In this document: one piece after another, positions 25,955 to 34,233 of the stretch
How positions within the stretch are numbered: position 1 is the first letter of the stretch
Layout: every line of letters starts with the position of its first letter
Assembly: GCF_001696535.1 (NCBI RefSeq)
Contig: NZ_MBQE01000002.1
Span: 558,001 to 622,000, forward strand
Source of the DNA: Stappia indica
GTDB taxonomy: Bacteria; Pseudomonadota; Alphaproteobacteria; Rhizobiales; Stappiaceae
Reading direction: 5' to 3'
Length of the DNA stretch: 64,000 bases
Made by a program: the position numbers and the translations under genes
The notes under the pieces: model-generated
What the model saw: only the letters and a program-made list of their open reading frames with translations
Databases searched by the model: none
What the model was told of the DNA's origin: nothing

Positions 25955-26956
25955 ATGGCGATACGACGTTCCGGCTCCCCGAACGGCCCGGCTGCGGGAG
26001 GGCTTGCCGCGGGGCTGCTCGCCCTGCTGGCGCTGGCGGTGTTGAGCCTCTTCGTCGGCGTTGCCGACCTCACCCCCGGCCGGCTGCTCGATCCGGCAAC
26101 GCGGGAGGCGGCGCTGGTCGCGCTTCTCGAGAGCCGGCTGCCGCGCACCGCCGCCCTGATGCTCGCCGGCTCGTGCCTGGCGATTGCCGGCGTCATCATG
26201 CAGATGCTGACGCGCAACCGTTTCGTCGAGCCGACCACCGCCGGCACCACGGAGGCGGCCGGCCTCGGCATGCTGGTGATGCTGCTGTTCTTTCCGGGTG
26301 CCCCGGTGGTGGTGAAGTCGCTGGTCGCCGCCGGCTTCGCCTGCGCCGGCACGGCGCTGTTCCTGCGCCTTCTGCGTGCGATCCCGCCCGGCTCGCCGCT
26401 CCTGGTGCCGCTCACCGGCATCATGTTCGGCGGCATCATCGGCTCGCTCACCGCCTACATCGCCCATCACTACGGGCTGATCCAGTCTCTCGGCGCCTGG
26501 CGCAACGGCGATTTCTCGGTGGTGATCGCCGGCCGCTACGAACTGTTGTGGCTGACGCTCGCCTTGAGCGTCCTTGCCTATCTCGCCGCGGACCGCTTCA
26601 CCATCGCCGGGCTCGGGCGCGACATGAGCCGCAATCTCGGCCTCGACCACGGGCGCACGCTCATTGTCGGCCTCGTCATCGTCTCGCTCATCTCGGCGCT
26701 GGTGGTGACGACGGTCGGCTCGATTCCCTTCCTCGGGCTGGTGGTGCCCAATCTCGTCAGCCTCGCCATGGGCGACAACCTGCGCCGCTCGCTGCCATGG
26801 ATGGCGATCTGCGGCGCCGGCCTGGTGCTCGCCTGCGACATTGCTGGCCGCCTCATCGTCGCGCCCTACGAGATCCCGGCCGGCACCGTGTTCGGCGTGC
26901 TCGGCAGCCTCGTCTTCCTCTACCTCCTGCTTGGACGTCCCTCCCGTGCCGCATGA
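25955..26956 (+). CDS. Siderophore ABC transporter permease, CeuB/FatD-like
   Basis: FecCD-type permease of 333 aa with about nine or ten spans. RLPRTAALMLAGSCLAIAGVIMQ is the family N-terminal signature, TRNRFVEPTTAGTTEAAGLG follows, and GSIPFLGLVVPNLVSLAMGDNLR is the conserved cytoplasmic coupling region. ATG 25955. The next permease begins inside its 3' end. Confidence 0.93.
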   Translation: MAIRRSGSPNGPAAGGLAAGLLALLALAVLSLFVGVADLTPGRLLDPATREAALVALLESRLPRTAALMLAGSCLAIAGVIMQMLTRNRFVEPTTAGTTEAAGLGMLVMLLFFPGAPVVVKSLVAAGFACAGTALFLRLLRAIPPGSPLLVPLTGIMFGGIIGSLTAYIAHHYGLIQSLGAWRNGDFSVVIAGRYELLWLTLALSVLAYLAADRFTIAGLGRDMSRNLGLDHGRTLIVGLVIVSLISALVVTTVGSIPFLGLVVPNLVSLAMGDNLRRSLPWMAICGAGLVLACDIAGRLIVAPYEIPAGTVFGVLGSLVFLYLLLGRPSRAA

Positions 26957-27971
26957 TCGCGCTCTCCCGGCCGCGCTTTTTCGCGGCGGCCTCAAGGACA
27001 GCTTGCGCCGGCCCGCCGTGGTCCTGTCCCTGCTGGCGCTGGCGGTTCTCGTTGTGGCGGTCGCCTTCATGACCGTCGGGGTCAAGGGCAACTGGGAGTT
27101 CGCGCTGGCCTTTCGCGGGCGCAAGCTGCTGGCGATCTGCGTGGTGGCGAGCGCCATCGCCATCTCGACGGTGATCTTCCAGACGATTGCCGGCAACCGC
27201 ATCCTCACCCCGTCGATCATGGGCTTCGATGCGCTCTATGCGCTGCTGCAGACGTGCTTCGTCTTCTTCCTCGGCTCGGCGCGGCTGGCCAGCATCGACA
27301 CCCGGCTGCTCTTCGCGGTGGAAACGCTGGCGACGCTCGCCTTCTCGCTGGCGCTCTATCGCTGGCTGTTCCTCGGCGCGCGGCGGGGCCTGCAGGTGCT
27401 GCTGCTGGTCGGTGTCGTCTTCGGCCTGCTGTTCCGCGGCACCATGGTGCTGCTGCAGCGGGTCATCGATCCGAACGAATTCGTGGTGTTGCAGGACCGG
27501 CTCTTCGCCAGCTTCAACGGCGTCGCGCCGGACCTTCTGGTCGTTGCCACGCTGGTGATCGTCGCCGTGTCGCTGGTGCTGTGGCGAATGCGCGACCGAC
27601 TCGACGTGCTGCTGCTCGGCCGCGACCAGGCGATCAACCTGGGGCTCGACTACCGGCGCACCATCTCGCTGATCCTGATCCTCGTCTCGCTGCAGGTCGC
27701 CGTCGCCACCGCCCTTGTCGGCCCGCTCAACGGCTTCGAGCCGGTCAGCTTCTTCGGCCTCCTGGTCGCCAATGTCGCCTATCTCTTGGTGCCGGGCTTC
27801 CGCCATGCGCATGTGCTGGCCGGGGCGGCGCTCATCGGCATCCTGCTGCTGGCCGGCGGCCAGCTCGTGCTGGAGCAGCTGCTGGGCTTCGGCTCGGCGG
27901 TCGGCATCGTCACCGAGTTCATCGGCGGCATTCTGTTCATCGTCATGCTGCTGAGGGGAATGGCGCGTTGA
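26946..27971 (+). CDS. Siderophore ABC transporter permease, CeuC/FatC-like
   Basis: Second FecCD-type permease, 341 aa. Conserved stretches KLLAICVVASAIAISTVIFQ, ILTPSIMGFDALYALLQT and GPLNGFEPVSFFGLLVANVA. Best start is GTG 26946, overlapping the preceding gene by 11 nt; the ATG at 26953 is out of frame. The stop overlaps the TTG start of the ATPase gene. Forms the channel with the gene at 25955. Confidence 0.9.
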   Translation: MPHDRALPAALFRGGLKDSLRRPAVVLSLLALAVLVVAVAFMTVGVKGNWEFALAFRGRKLLAICVVASAIAISTVIFQTIAGNRILTPSIMGFDALYALLQTCFVFFLGSARLASIDTRLLFAVETLATLAFSLALYRWLFLGARRGLQVLLLVGVVFGLLFRGTMVLLQRVIDPNEFVVLQDRLFASFNGVAPDLLVVATLVIVAVSLVLWRMRDRLDVLLLGRDQAINLGLDYRRTISLILILVSLQVAVATALVGPLNGFEPVSFFGLLVANVAYLLVPGFRHAHVLAGAALIGILLLAGGQLVLEQLLGFGSAVGIVTEFIGGILFIVMLLRGMAR

Positions 27972-28747
27972 TCGAGATCGAGGGACTGACCAAGGCCTAT
28001 GAAGGACATGTCGTCGTCGACGGCGTCAGCCTGACCATCCCGCGCGGCGGGCTCACCGGCATCATCGGCCCGAACGGGGCGGGCAAGTCGACGCTGCTCG
28101 GTCTGATCGCGCGGCTGCTCGCCGCCGACCGCGGCACGGTCACCGTCGATGGGCTGGATGTCGCCACCACTGCGGGCGAAGCGCTGTCGCGCCGGCTCTC
28201 GGTCCTCAAGCAGGACAACAGCATTGCCGCCCGGCTCACCGTGCGCGATCTCGTCGCCTTCGGCCGCTATCCGCATTCGCGCGGGAGGTTGGGGGAGGCG
28301 GACCATGCGATGATCGGCCGGGCGCTTTCCTATCTCGGGCTCGAGCCCATCGCCGACCGCTTTCTGGATGAACTCTCCGGCGGCCAGCGCCAGCGCGCCT
28401 ATGTCGCCATGGTGCTGGCGCAGGACACGGACTACATGCTGTTCGACGAGCCGCTCGCCAGCCTCGACATCCGCCATGCGGTGTCGATGATGCACTTGCT
28501 GCGCGATGCCTCGCGCCGCTTCGGAAAGGCGGTGGTGGTCGTCCTCCACGACATCAACATCGCGGGAAACTTCTCCGACCGGATCATCGGCATGAAACAG
28601 GGGCGGGTGCTGTGCCACGGCAGCGCCGGCGAGGTGATGACCGGCGCCAACCTGACGGCGATCTACGACATTCCCATCGCTGTGCACCGGCTGGAGGGCC
28701 AGTTCGTGACGACCTACACGCTGCCCGAGGGCGCCGACGGGGCCTGA
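27968..28747 (+). CDS. Siderophore ABC transporter ATP-binding protein, CeuD/FatE-like
   Basis: ATPase of 259 aa: Walker A GPNGAGKST, Q-loop VLKQDN, signature LSGGQRQR, Walker B YMLFDEPLASLD, H-loop VVLHDINIA. Start is an unusual TTG at 27968 (LIEIEGLTKAYEG), overlapping the permease stop (TTGA), which implies translational coupling. The 3' end overlaps the convergent AI-2E-family gene by 34 nt. Confidence 0.92.
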   Translation: MIEIEGLTKAYEGHVVVDGVSLTIPRGGLTGIIGPNGAGKSTLLGLIARLLAADRGTVTVDGLDVATTAGEALSRRLSVLKQDNSIAARLTVRDLVAFGRYPHSRGRLGEADHAMIGRALSYLGLEPIADRFLDELSGGQRQRAYVAMVLAQDTDYMLFDEPLASLDIRHAVSMMHLLRDASRRFGKAVVVVLHDINIAGNFSDRIIGMKQGRVLCHGSAGEVMTGANLTAIYDIPIAVHRLEGQFVTTYTLPEGADGA

Positions 28748-29865
28748 GCCGGGGCGCCGGAGGCGGGCGGCACGGCCAGTCCGATCGGCGAGGCTTCGCT
28801 CTGGGACGCCTCGGTCACCTCGCTCAGCGGCAACAGGTTGGTCAGCACCGTGTCGAGGATCAGCAGGCAGGGCACGGCGATGAAGCCGCCGACCGGCCCC
28901 CATAGCCAGATCCACAATGCGATGGCCAGCAGCACCACGAACGGGTTCAGCGTCATGGTGCGGCCGAGCACCGCCGGGGTCAGGAACTGCGCTTCCATCA
29001 GGTTGAGGAACAGGTAGACCAGCGGCGGCGCCAGGATGCCGAAGGTCGTGTCCGAGGTGGCAAGGCCGACGCCGGTCAGCAGCAGGGCCATCACCGCCGG
29101 GCCGATATAGATCACGTAGTTCAGCACCCCGGCGAGCAGACCCCACAGCATTGGCGAGGGTACGCCGAGCGCCCACAGGGCCAGCGACACGGCCAGTCCG
29201 AGGATGATGTTCACGGCGGTGATCGACAGCAGGTAGCGCGACACGCGCACCTCGACATCCTCGAAGATGCGCCGTGTGGTGGCGCGCAGCGCCGAGGTCG
29301 GGCAGAAGGCGAGCACCGCCTCGCGGAACTGCTTCCGCGTGGCGATGAAGAAATACATGCTGGCGAGAAACAGCACGATCTGCGCCATCAGCGCCGGGGC
29401 GAAATAGGCGACGCTCTCCACCGCCGAGGTGTCGTCCACCTCCACCTTCATGCCCGTCGTCTGGCCGAGCGCGGAGCGCAGCTCCTCCTGCATGCCGCCG
29501 AAGGAGGCGATGACGCCCTGCCAGCTGGTCAGCTGCGATTGCAGCTTCTCCCAGATGTCCGGCAGCTTGTCCATCCAGTCGGAAAGGGGAACGGCAAAGG
29601 CCGTCGCGGTCATCGCGATCAGGCTCAGAAAGGCTGCGACGACGCCGAGCGCCGAGATCCAGGTGGGAATGCCGAACTGCTCGATCGTGTCGGAGAGCGG
29701 GCCGAACATCAGCCCGATGACCACGGCAAGGAAAATCGGCGCGAGGATCATCTGGGCGTGGTCGATGGCAAGAATGACGGCCAGAAGGCCGATCACGACC
29801 ACCGCAAGGCGCGCCGCATTGGCCAGCACCGTTTCCCAATCCATCGCTGACAAGATCGTCTCCAT
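28714..29865 (-). CDS. AI-2E family (PerM/YdiK-like) membrane protein
   Basis: Polytopic inner-membrane protein of 383 aa (DUF20/AI-2E exporter family). Spans such as LAVVVIGLLAVILAI and ILAPIFLAVVIGLMFG, an extracytoplasmic helical insert (residues about 100-160, WEKLQSQLTSWQG), and the family core NVILGL-like (VNIILGLAVSLALWALGVPS, LLAGVLNYVIYIGPAVMAL). Start ATG 29863-29865 (METILSAMDW); ATG seven codons later is possible. Has an EcfG-type promoter at 29962-29987, so probably a general-stress-response gene. True substrate of the family is unsettled: AI-2, or ion antiport in some members. Confidence 0.88.
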   Translation of the reverse strand: METILSAMDWETVLANAARLAVVVIGLLAVILAIDHAQMILAPIFLAVVIGLMFGPLSDTIEQFGIPTWISALGVVAAFLSLIAMTATAFAVPLSDWMDKLPDIWEKLQSQLTSWQGVIASFGGMQEELRSALGQTTGMKVEVDDTSAVESVAYFAPALMAQIVLFLASMYFFIATRKQFREAVLAFCPTSALRATTRRIFEDVEVRVSRYLLSITAVNIILGLAVSLALWALGVPSPMLWGLLAGVLNYVIYIGPAVMALLLTGVGLATSDTTFGILAPPLVYLFLNLMEAQFLTPAVLGRTMTLNPFVVLLAIALWIWLWGPVGGFIAVPCLLILDTVLTNLLPLSEVTEASQSEASPIGLAVPPASGAPAQAPSAPSGSV

Positions 29866-29961
29866 CCCCCGGGTTGCGCGACCGTGCGCCGCGCTCGCGG
29901 CGGGGCGTCGGTGGGGCCGGCATCGCTGTCCCGACAACAGCAGCAGACGACCTCCCATCTT

Positions 29962-29987
29962 CAACGTGACAGCCGGCAAAAAGGTTC
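29962..29987 (-). promoter_or_regulatory. EcfG-type promoter for the AI-2E-family gene
   Basis: On the minus strand GGAAC (29987-29983)-N17-CGTT, with GTT at 29964-29962. It matches the alphaproteobacterial general stress pattern GGAAC-N16/17-CGTT and lies about 97 nt upstream of the start codon. Confidence 0.7.
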
Positions 29988-30045
29988 CCTGCGGCGATGA
30001 CGGCGCGCGATCGAAACCTATGGAGACGTCGGCCGGCCGGGCCGC

Positions 30046-31650
30046 TCAGGTGTCGGCGAGCGGGATCACCATGCGCACGCTCATCCCGTCGGGCCGCAGC
30101 TCGCGCTCCAGCTGGCCGCCCAGTTCGCCGCGGATATTGGCGTCGATCAGCCGCGTGCCGAAGCCGGAGGTGGGGATCGGACCGGAGGTGTCGATCGGCC
30201 CCGACGAGGTCTCCACCCAGCTGAGCTGCAATTCGCGATGCTTGCGCCGGCCGGTAACCGTCCAGGAAATGCGCAGGTCGCCCTCGCCGAAGGAGATGCC
30301 GCCGTATTTCAGCGCATTGGTCGCCAGTTCGTGGAAGGTCAGGCCGAGCGCCTGGGTGGTGCGTTCGTCGAGCAGCACCTTCGGCCCGTCGATCCGCTCG
30401 TCGTAGTCCGACCCCAGCACCTGCTTCAGTTCGGTTGCCAGCAGCTCGCGCAGGTCCGCCTGGCGCCAGTGCGAGCGGGTCAGCATGTCCTGGGCGTTCG
30501 CCATGGCGTGCAGGCGCGCGGAGAAGGACTGGGAGAACTCGTCGATCGTGTCCGAACTGGCGGCGGTCTGGCGGGCGATGGCCAGCACCCGGGCGATGGA
30601 GTTCTTGATCCGGTGCTTCATCTCCTGAAGCATCAGGTCCTTCTCCTGCACCGCCTTCTGCGAGGCGGCGTGCAGCGCCCGGGCCGCCCGTACCGACTTG
30701 ATCTGGAAGCGCGTCGACATGGCCAGCGCCAGCGCCAGCAGCAGCGAGGTCGCGCCGGTCACGATGGAGTAGAGATGCTGGACCCGGCCACGGAACTCCG
30801 GCGTGGCGTGGACGCTGAACGTCCACCGGCGTCCGGCGACATCCAGCACGCTCTGGGTCTTCAGGTTCTTGTAGGCGTCGCTCTCGCCATAGCCCGGCGA
30901 GCGGAACAGCGGGATCGCCTCCTCGCCGGTCGTGTCTAGGGTCTGGAAGGTCAGAGGCAGGCGGTCAGAGCCGCCAAGGGCGGCATCGTGCAGGTCGCCG
31001 GCGCGAAAGGGCGAATAGACGAAGCCGGCGACCGGCCCGTCCGCCTGCGGGCGAAAGGGGATGTAGACCAGGAAGCCGGCCTGCTTGTCCTCGGTGATCT
31101 CCTGGGCGAGCTCCACCGGCGCGCTGGCGCGCGGAGCGCCGCTGTCCAGCGCCGCCAGCATCGCCTCGCGACGGCGCGCATCGCTGAACATGTCGAAGCC
31201 GAGCGCCGCCCGGTTCATCTCGTCCGGCGGCTCCAGCAGGACGATGGGCGTGCGCCGCTCCATCTCGGTGTCCGGCCAGACCACCCGGTCGATGCCGTAG
31301 GCTTCGGCGATGTCGCGCTCGGTCCCGGCCTCCTCGCCGGTGCGGATCAGCCGGGCATAGCCGATGCCGCGGATGCCCTCGTAGTCCTTCTCCAGGCCGA
31401 GCGAGGCGGTGAAGCGGGCCAGCGCGTCGCGCGAGACTTCCTCGTCGGTGGCGGCGAAGAAGGCGTGGGTGGAGACGAGCAGGGCGATGTGCTGGCGCAC
31501 GCGGTTGCCGACGCGGTCGGCCGCGGCCTGCGCGATGGTTTCGAAACGGATCCGGTCGGCGGCGTTTTCCGCACGGTAGACGACGCTGGTCATGCCGGCG
31601 CCGGCCAGGGCGACGACTAGCAGAATGCTCGGAGGCAGGAGCCGGATCAC
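30046..31650 (-). CDS. CHASE-domain HWE-family sensor histidine kinase
   Basis: Membrane kinase, 534 aa. TM1 at residues 4-24, extracytoplasmic CHASE domain (about 40-230; FTASLGLEKDYEGIRGIGYA, VYIPFRP), TM2 around 290-312 (IVTGATSLLLALALA), then an HWE kinase core: H-box LQEMKHRIKNSIARVL with His346, N-box FHELATNALKYG, the WVE signature (LQLSWVETSSGP) and GFGTRLID. All catalytic motifs look intact. No receiver or regulator gene adjoins it. HWE/HisKA_2 kinases are the usual phosphodonors of PhyR, whose gene is about 450 nt away, so PhyR is the likely partner (inference). Confidence 0.88.
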   Translation of the reverse strand: MIRLLPPSILLVVALAGAGMTSVVYRAENAADRIRFETIAQAAADRVGNRVRQHIALLVSTHAFFAATDEEVSRDALARFTASLGLEKDYEGIRGIGYARLIRTGEEAGTERDIAEAYGIDRVVWPDTEMERRTPIVLLEPPDEMNRAALGFDMFSDARRREAMLAALDSGAPRASAPVELAQEITEDKQAGFLVYIPFRPQADGPVAGFVYSPFRAGDLHDAALGGSDRLPLTFQTLDTTGEEAIPLFRSPGYGESDAYKNLKTQSVLDVAGRRWTFSVHATPEFRGRVQHLYSIVTGATSLLLALALAMSTRFQIKSVRAARALHAASQKAVQEKDLMLQEMKHRIKNSIARVLAIARQTAASSDTIDEFSQSFSARLHAMANAQDMLTRSHWRQADLRELLATELKQVLGSDYDERIDGPKVLLDERTTQALGLTFHELATNALKYGGISFGEGDLRISWTVTGRRKHRELQLSWVETSSGPIDTSGPIPTSGFGTRLIDANIRGELGGQLERELRPDGMSVRMVIPLADT

Positions 31651-31751
31651 GTCATTTTTCCATCGTGCCGAGTCCTTCGCTTGCGCAGCCTCGCCTGCGC
31701 TCCGTCCCGCTGCGGCCCCCGCGGAAACGGCACGTTCTCAGTGTCTGCGCG

Positions 31752-31776
31752 GGAACCTTTTTCCCGAACAGGGGTT
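31752..31776 (+). promoter_or_regulatory. EcfG-type promoter for csbD-like gene
   Basis: GGAAC (31752-31756)-N17-GTT (31774-31776); the base before GTT is G rather than C. It lies 45 nt before the start codon of the CsbD-family gene. Confidence 0.7.
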
Positions 31777-31821
31777 CATCTGATGCGAGGTCGGCTCGCA
31801 TCGAAGTACAAGGAGAGTTTC

Positions 31822-32019
31822 ATGAACTGGAACCAGATCGAAGGCAACTGGGAACAATTCAAGGGCAAGGTCCAGGAGCGCTGGGGACACCTCACCGGCG
31901 ACGACATGGACGTGATCGCCGGCAACCGCAAGCAGCTGGTCGGCAAGATCCAGGAGCGCTACGGCGTTGCCGAAGAGAACGCCCAGCGTGAGGTCGACGA
32001 CTGGCTGAGCCGTTCGTAA
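31822..32019 (+). CDS. CsbD family stress protein
   Basis: Small hydrophilic protein of 65 aa, complete CsbD domain (MNWNQIEGNWEQFKGKVQER, then LTGDDMDVIAGNRKQLVGKI). Such proteins are typical general-stress products in bacteria; molecular role unknown. ATG 31822 has AAGGAGAG upstream. Single gene with its own EcfG-type promoter and a following terminator hairpin. Confidence 0.95.
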   Translation: MNWNQIEGNWEQFKGKVQERWGHLTGDDMDVIAGNRKQLVGKIQERYGVAEENAQREVDDWLSRS

Positions 32020-32043
32020 GTTTCCGGCGTCCCGCATGAAATG

Positions 32044-32072
32044 CCCCGCGCCACCGATGAGGTGGCGCGGGG
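32044..32072. terminator. Bidirectional stem-loop between csbD-like gene and phyR
   Basis: CCCCGCGCCACC (32044-32055) and GGTGGCGCGGGG (32061-32072) form a perfect 12-bp stem between two convergent genes. Weak or no T-run. Confidence 0.75.
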
Positions 32073-32099
32073 CCGGTTCTGGACGGGAGACAAGACCAA

Positions 32100-32894
32100 T
32101 CAGGCCGCCGCTTCGACGGTCTGGTCGAAGAACAGGGCCTGGCTGATCAGCGCCCGCACCATGTCGGGATTGAACGGCTTGGTGATCAGGAAGGCCGGCT
32201 CCGGACGCTCGCCCGTGAGCAGACGCTCCGGGAAGGCGGTGATGAAGATCGCCGGCATCGGCTCGCTCTTCAGAATGTCGTTCACCGCATCGATGCCCGA
32301 GCTGCCGTCGGCCAGCTGGATGTCGGCGAGAATCATCCGCGGCTTCTTGCGCGTGAACAATTCGACCGCTTCCTTGTGGGTGCGGGCGACGCCGCAGACC
32401 CGGTGACCCAGCTCCGTGACGATATGCTCGATATCCATGGCGATCAGCGGCTCGTCCTCGATGATGAGGATGTCCGTGGCGATCTGCTGGGAGATGTTGC
32501 GGGCTGCGTCCGACAGCAGCACCTCGACCTCGTCCACCGGCACGTCGAGGATCTGCGCGGTTTCCTCCGGCGCGAAACCTTCCACCGATGTCAGGAGAAA
32601 CGCCTGCCGCTCCGGGGAGGGGAGCATGGCCAGGTTCGCCGTTGCCCGGCGTTCCCAGGCGAAGGGCGAATCGAGGTTCGGAATGTCCATCTGGACCGAT
32701 CCGAAGACGGCCGCGAAGACCTTGTACAGGGATACCCGGTCGCTTCCGGTTTCCGGGAAGGAGGAGACGTCGGCTATCAGCGCCTCCAGCGTGGTGGCGA
32801 CATAGGCGTCGCCAGACTGCTGCGACCCGGTCACCGCTCTTGCGTATCGACGCAAGTAGGGGAGGTGGGGCGCAATACGTTGCGAAAGTGGCAT
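32100..32894 (-). CDS. phyR: PhyR, general stress response anti-anti-sigma response regulator
   Basis: 264 aa. The N-terminal EcfG-like sigma domain (about 1-130; LPYLRRYARAVTGSQQSGD, PSPERQAFLLTSVEGFAPEE) mimics the sigma factor. The C-terminal receiver (about 137-262) has IIEDEPLIAMDIE and phospho-acceptor Asp191 (LADIQLADGSSG). When phosphorylated, PhyR binds NepR and frees EcfG. ATG 32894 has AGGGAG upstream. Divergent from nepR1-ecfG1, the classical arrangement, and carries an EcfG-type promoter, giving positive feedback. Confidence 0.97.
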   Translation of the reverse strand: MPLSQRIAPHLPYLRRYARAVTGSQQSGDAYVATTLEALIADVSSFPETGSDRVSLYKVFAAVFGSVQMDIPNLDSPFAWERRATANLAMLPSPERQAFLLTSVEGFAPEETAQILDVPVDEVEVLLSDAARNISQQIATDILIIEDEPLIAMDIEHIVTELGHRVCGVARTHKEAVELFTRKKPRMILADIQLADGSSGIDAVNDILKSEPMPAIFITAFPERLLTGERPEPAFLITKPFNPDMVRALISQALFFDQTVEAAA

Positions 32895-32937
32895 GTGGAA
32901 CTCCCTGTCTGCCCGTCCGGGCGCTCAACACCAGTCT

Positions 32938-32962
32938 AACGTGGCTTGCGGAGAAAAGTTCC
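32938..32962 (-). promoter_or_regulatory. EcfG-type promoter for phyR
   Basis: On the minus strand GGAAC (32962-32958)-N16-CGTT, with GTT at 32940-32938. A full match to the consensus, 44 nt upstream of the phyR start. Confidence 0.85.
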
Positions 32963-33032
32963 CTGCCCGGCACCATTTTTTTTCATTGCCCGTTATACTG
33001 TGGGGCGAATTGGATGAACCGGGTGTTTTCGG

Positions 33033-33233
33033 ATGAATGGAACCAGGAAGACGGTGACGGGTCGCTCCGCCGTCGCCGACGCGGAGAACGCCGCAAGCCA
33101 GGAATATATCACGCAGCGCCTGCGCGAGCTCTACGACACGATACAGGAAGAGGGGACGCCGGGACGGTTCCTCGATCTGCTGGAACAGCTCGACGAGGCG
33201 GAAAAGGCAGCCTCGGAGAAATCCGATAAATGA
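33033..33233 (+). CDS. nepR: NepR anti-sigma factor, copy 1
   Basis: 66 aa. The NepR core YITQRLRELYDTIQEEGTPG and RFLDLLEQLDEAE matches the two-helix domain that clamps EcfG. ATG 33033; its stop overlaps the ecfG1 start (ATGA), so sigma and anti-sigma are made together. No EcfG-type site is visible upstream on this strand; only a TATACT -10-like element (32994-32999) without a clear -35, so this pair may be expressed constitutively. Confidence 0.93.
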   Translation: MNGTRKTVTGRSAVADAENAASQEYITQRLRELYDTIQEEGTPGRFLDLLEQLDEAEKAASEKSDK

Positions 33234-33763
33234 CGAGCGCGCCATCTTCGGCCGACTTCAAGCGCGAGATGCTGGCTCAGCTTCCTGCCTTGCGCGCCTT
33301 TGCCGTCTCGCTGTGCGGACGCGCGGATCTGGCCGACGATCTGGTTCAGGACACGATCCTCAACGCCTGGAAGGCGCGTCAGAGCTTCATTGCCGACACC
33401 AACATGCGGGCCTGGCTGTTCCGTATCCTGCGCAATTGCTTCTACAGCCTGCTGCGCAAGTCCTCCCGCGAGGTCGAGGACGAGGACGAAAAGCTTGCCT
33501 TGCAGCTGTCGGTCCAACCCAGCCAGCACGCCTCCATCGCCATGACCGAATTCCGAAGCGCGCTCGATGCCCTGCCGAGCGACCAGCGCGAGGCGATCGT
33601 GCTCGTCGGCGCCTCCGGCTTTTCCTATGAGGAGGCGGCCGAGATCTGCGGCTGCGCCACCGGCACGCTGAAAAGCCGCGTCCACCGGGCGCGGGCACGG
33701 CTGCGGGAGCTCATGGAGCTGCCCGAGGGCGAGGCGGACGAGCCGGTCGGCTCCTCCGTCTGA
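33230..33763 (+). CDS. ecfG: EcfG general stress sigma factor, copy 1
   Basis: ECF sigma factor, 177 aa. Region 2 (LPALRAFAVSLCGRADLADD, LVQDTILNAWKARQSF, MRAWLFRILRNCFYSLLRK) and region 4 (LPSDQREAIVLVGASGFSYE, EEAAEICGCATGTLKSRVHR). Directs RNA polymerase to GGAAC-N16/17-CGTT promoters; held by NepR and released by phospho-PhyR. Next to phyR and nepR1 in the canonical order. A second copy lies at 38206-38784. Confidence 0.95.
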   Translation: MTSAPSSADFKREMLAQLPALRAFAVSLCGRADLADDLVQDTILNAWKARQSFIADTNMRAWLFRILRNCFYSLLRKSSREVEDEDEKLALQLSVQPSQHASIAMTEFRSALDALPSDQREAIVLVGASGFSYEEAAEICGCATGTLKSRVHRARARLRELMELPEGEADEPVGSSV

Positions 33764-33802
33764 CGTTTCTTCGCCGGAAACTCCTTCCCCCGACGGTTCG
33801 GA

Positions 33803-34228
33803 TCACTCCTGCTCATCCCCGCCGCGGCGCAGCGCCATCAGCACGGCGAGACCGGCAACCGCTGCCACCGCCATGCCCTTGCGCGACTGCAGCATCGGCA
33901 AAGCTGCGGCGATCATCGCCGTGGTCGCCAGCGTGCGCTGGCTGTCGTTCTTGCGCTGGCGCCGGCGTTCGACCGCATTGCTGATCGCAAGGCCGAGAAG
34001 CGCCAGGGCGGCGAGACCCACCTGCGACAGGCAGACCATCAGCGCGGCGGTCGCCGGCGGATAGTGCGCCGCCAGTGCCAGGCCGGCGGCGACGAGCGCC
34101 GCTGCATAGGCGGCGAAGGCGAACAGTCCGGCCAGCGCCCAGAACAGGGCCGAGCGGCGGGCTCGGCGCAGGGCTGCGCCGAGGTCCACCGAGAGCATCG
34201 ATGCCAGGATAGGGGCAAGACGCAACAT
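33803..34228 (-). CDS. Phage_holin_3_6-like small membrane protein
   Basis: 141 aa with two hydrophobic helices (ALFWALAGLFAFAAYAAALV; ATAALMVCLSQVGLAALALL), a basic stretch RRRQRKN and a C-terminal hydrophobic patch (KGMAVAAVAGLAVLMAL). Length and two-helix hairpin fit the Phage_holin_3_6 (holin-X) family, chromosomal membrane proteins that usually accompany DUF883 genes rather than phage lysis. ATG 34228 is 5 nt after the DUF883 stop. Function unknown; likely envelope stress. Confidence 0.75.
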   Translation of the reverse strand: MLRLAPILASMLSVDLGAALRRARRSALFWALAGLFAFAAYAAALVAAGLALAAHYPPATAALMVCLSQVGLAALALLGLAISNAVERRRQRKNDSQRTLATTAMIAAALPMLQSRKGMAVAAVAGLAVLMALRRGGDEQE

Positions 34229-34233
34229 CGCGG

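Noticed and set aside
27779-30826. 1,000-codon minus-strand frame across the ATPase, AI-2E and kinase genes
   Set aside because: Shadow frame crossing three well-supported genes in other frames; no domain seen.
33803-34228. Prophage holin
   Set aside because: No other phage gene nearby; it pairs with DUF883 as in ordinary chromosomal stress operons.
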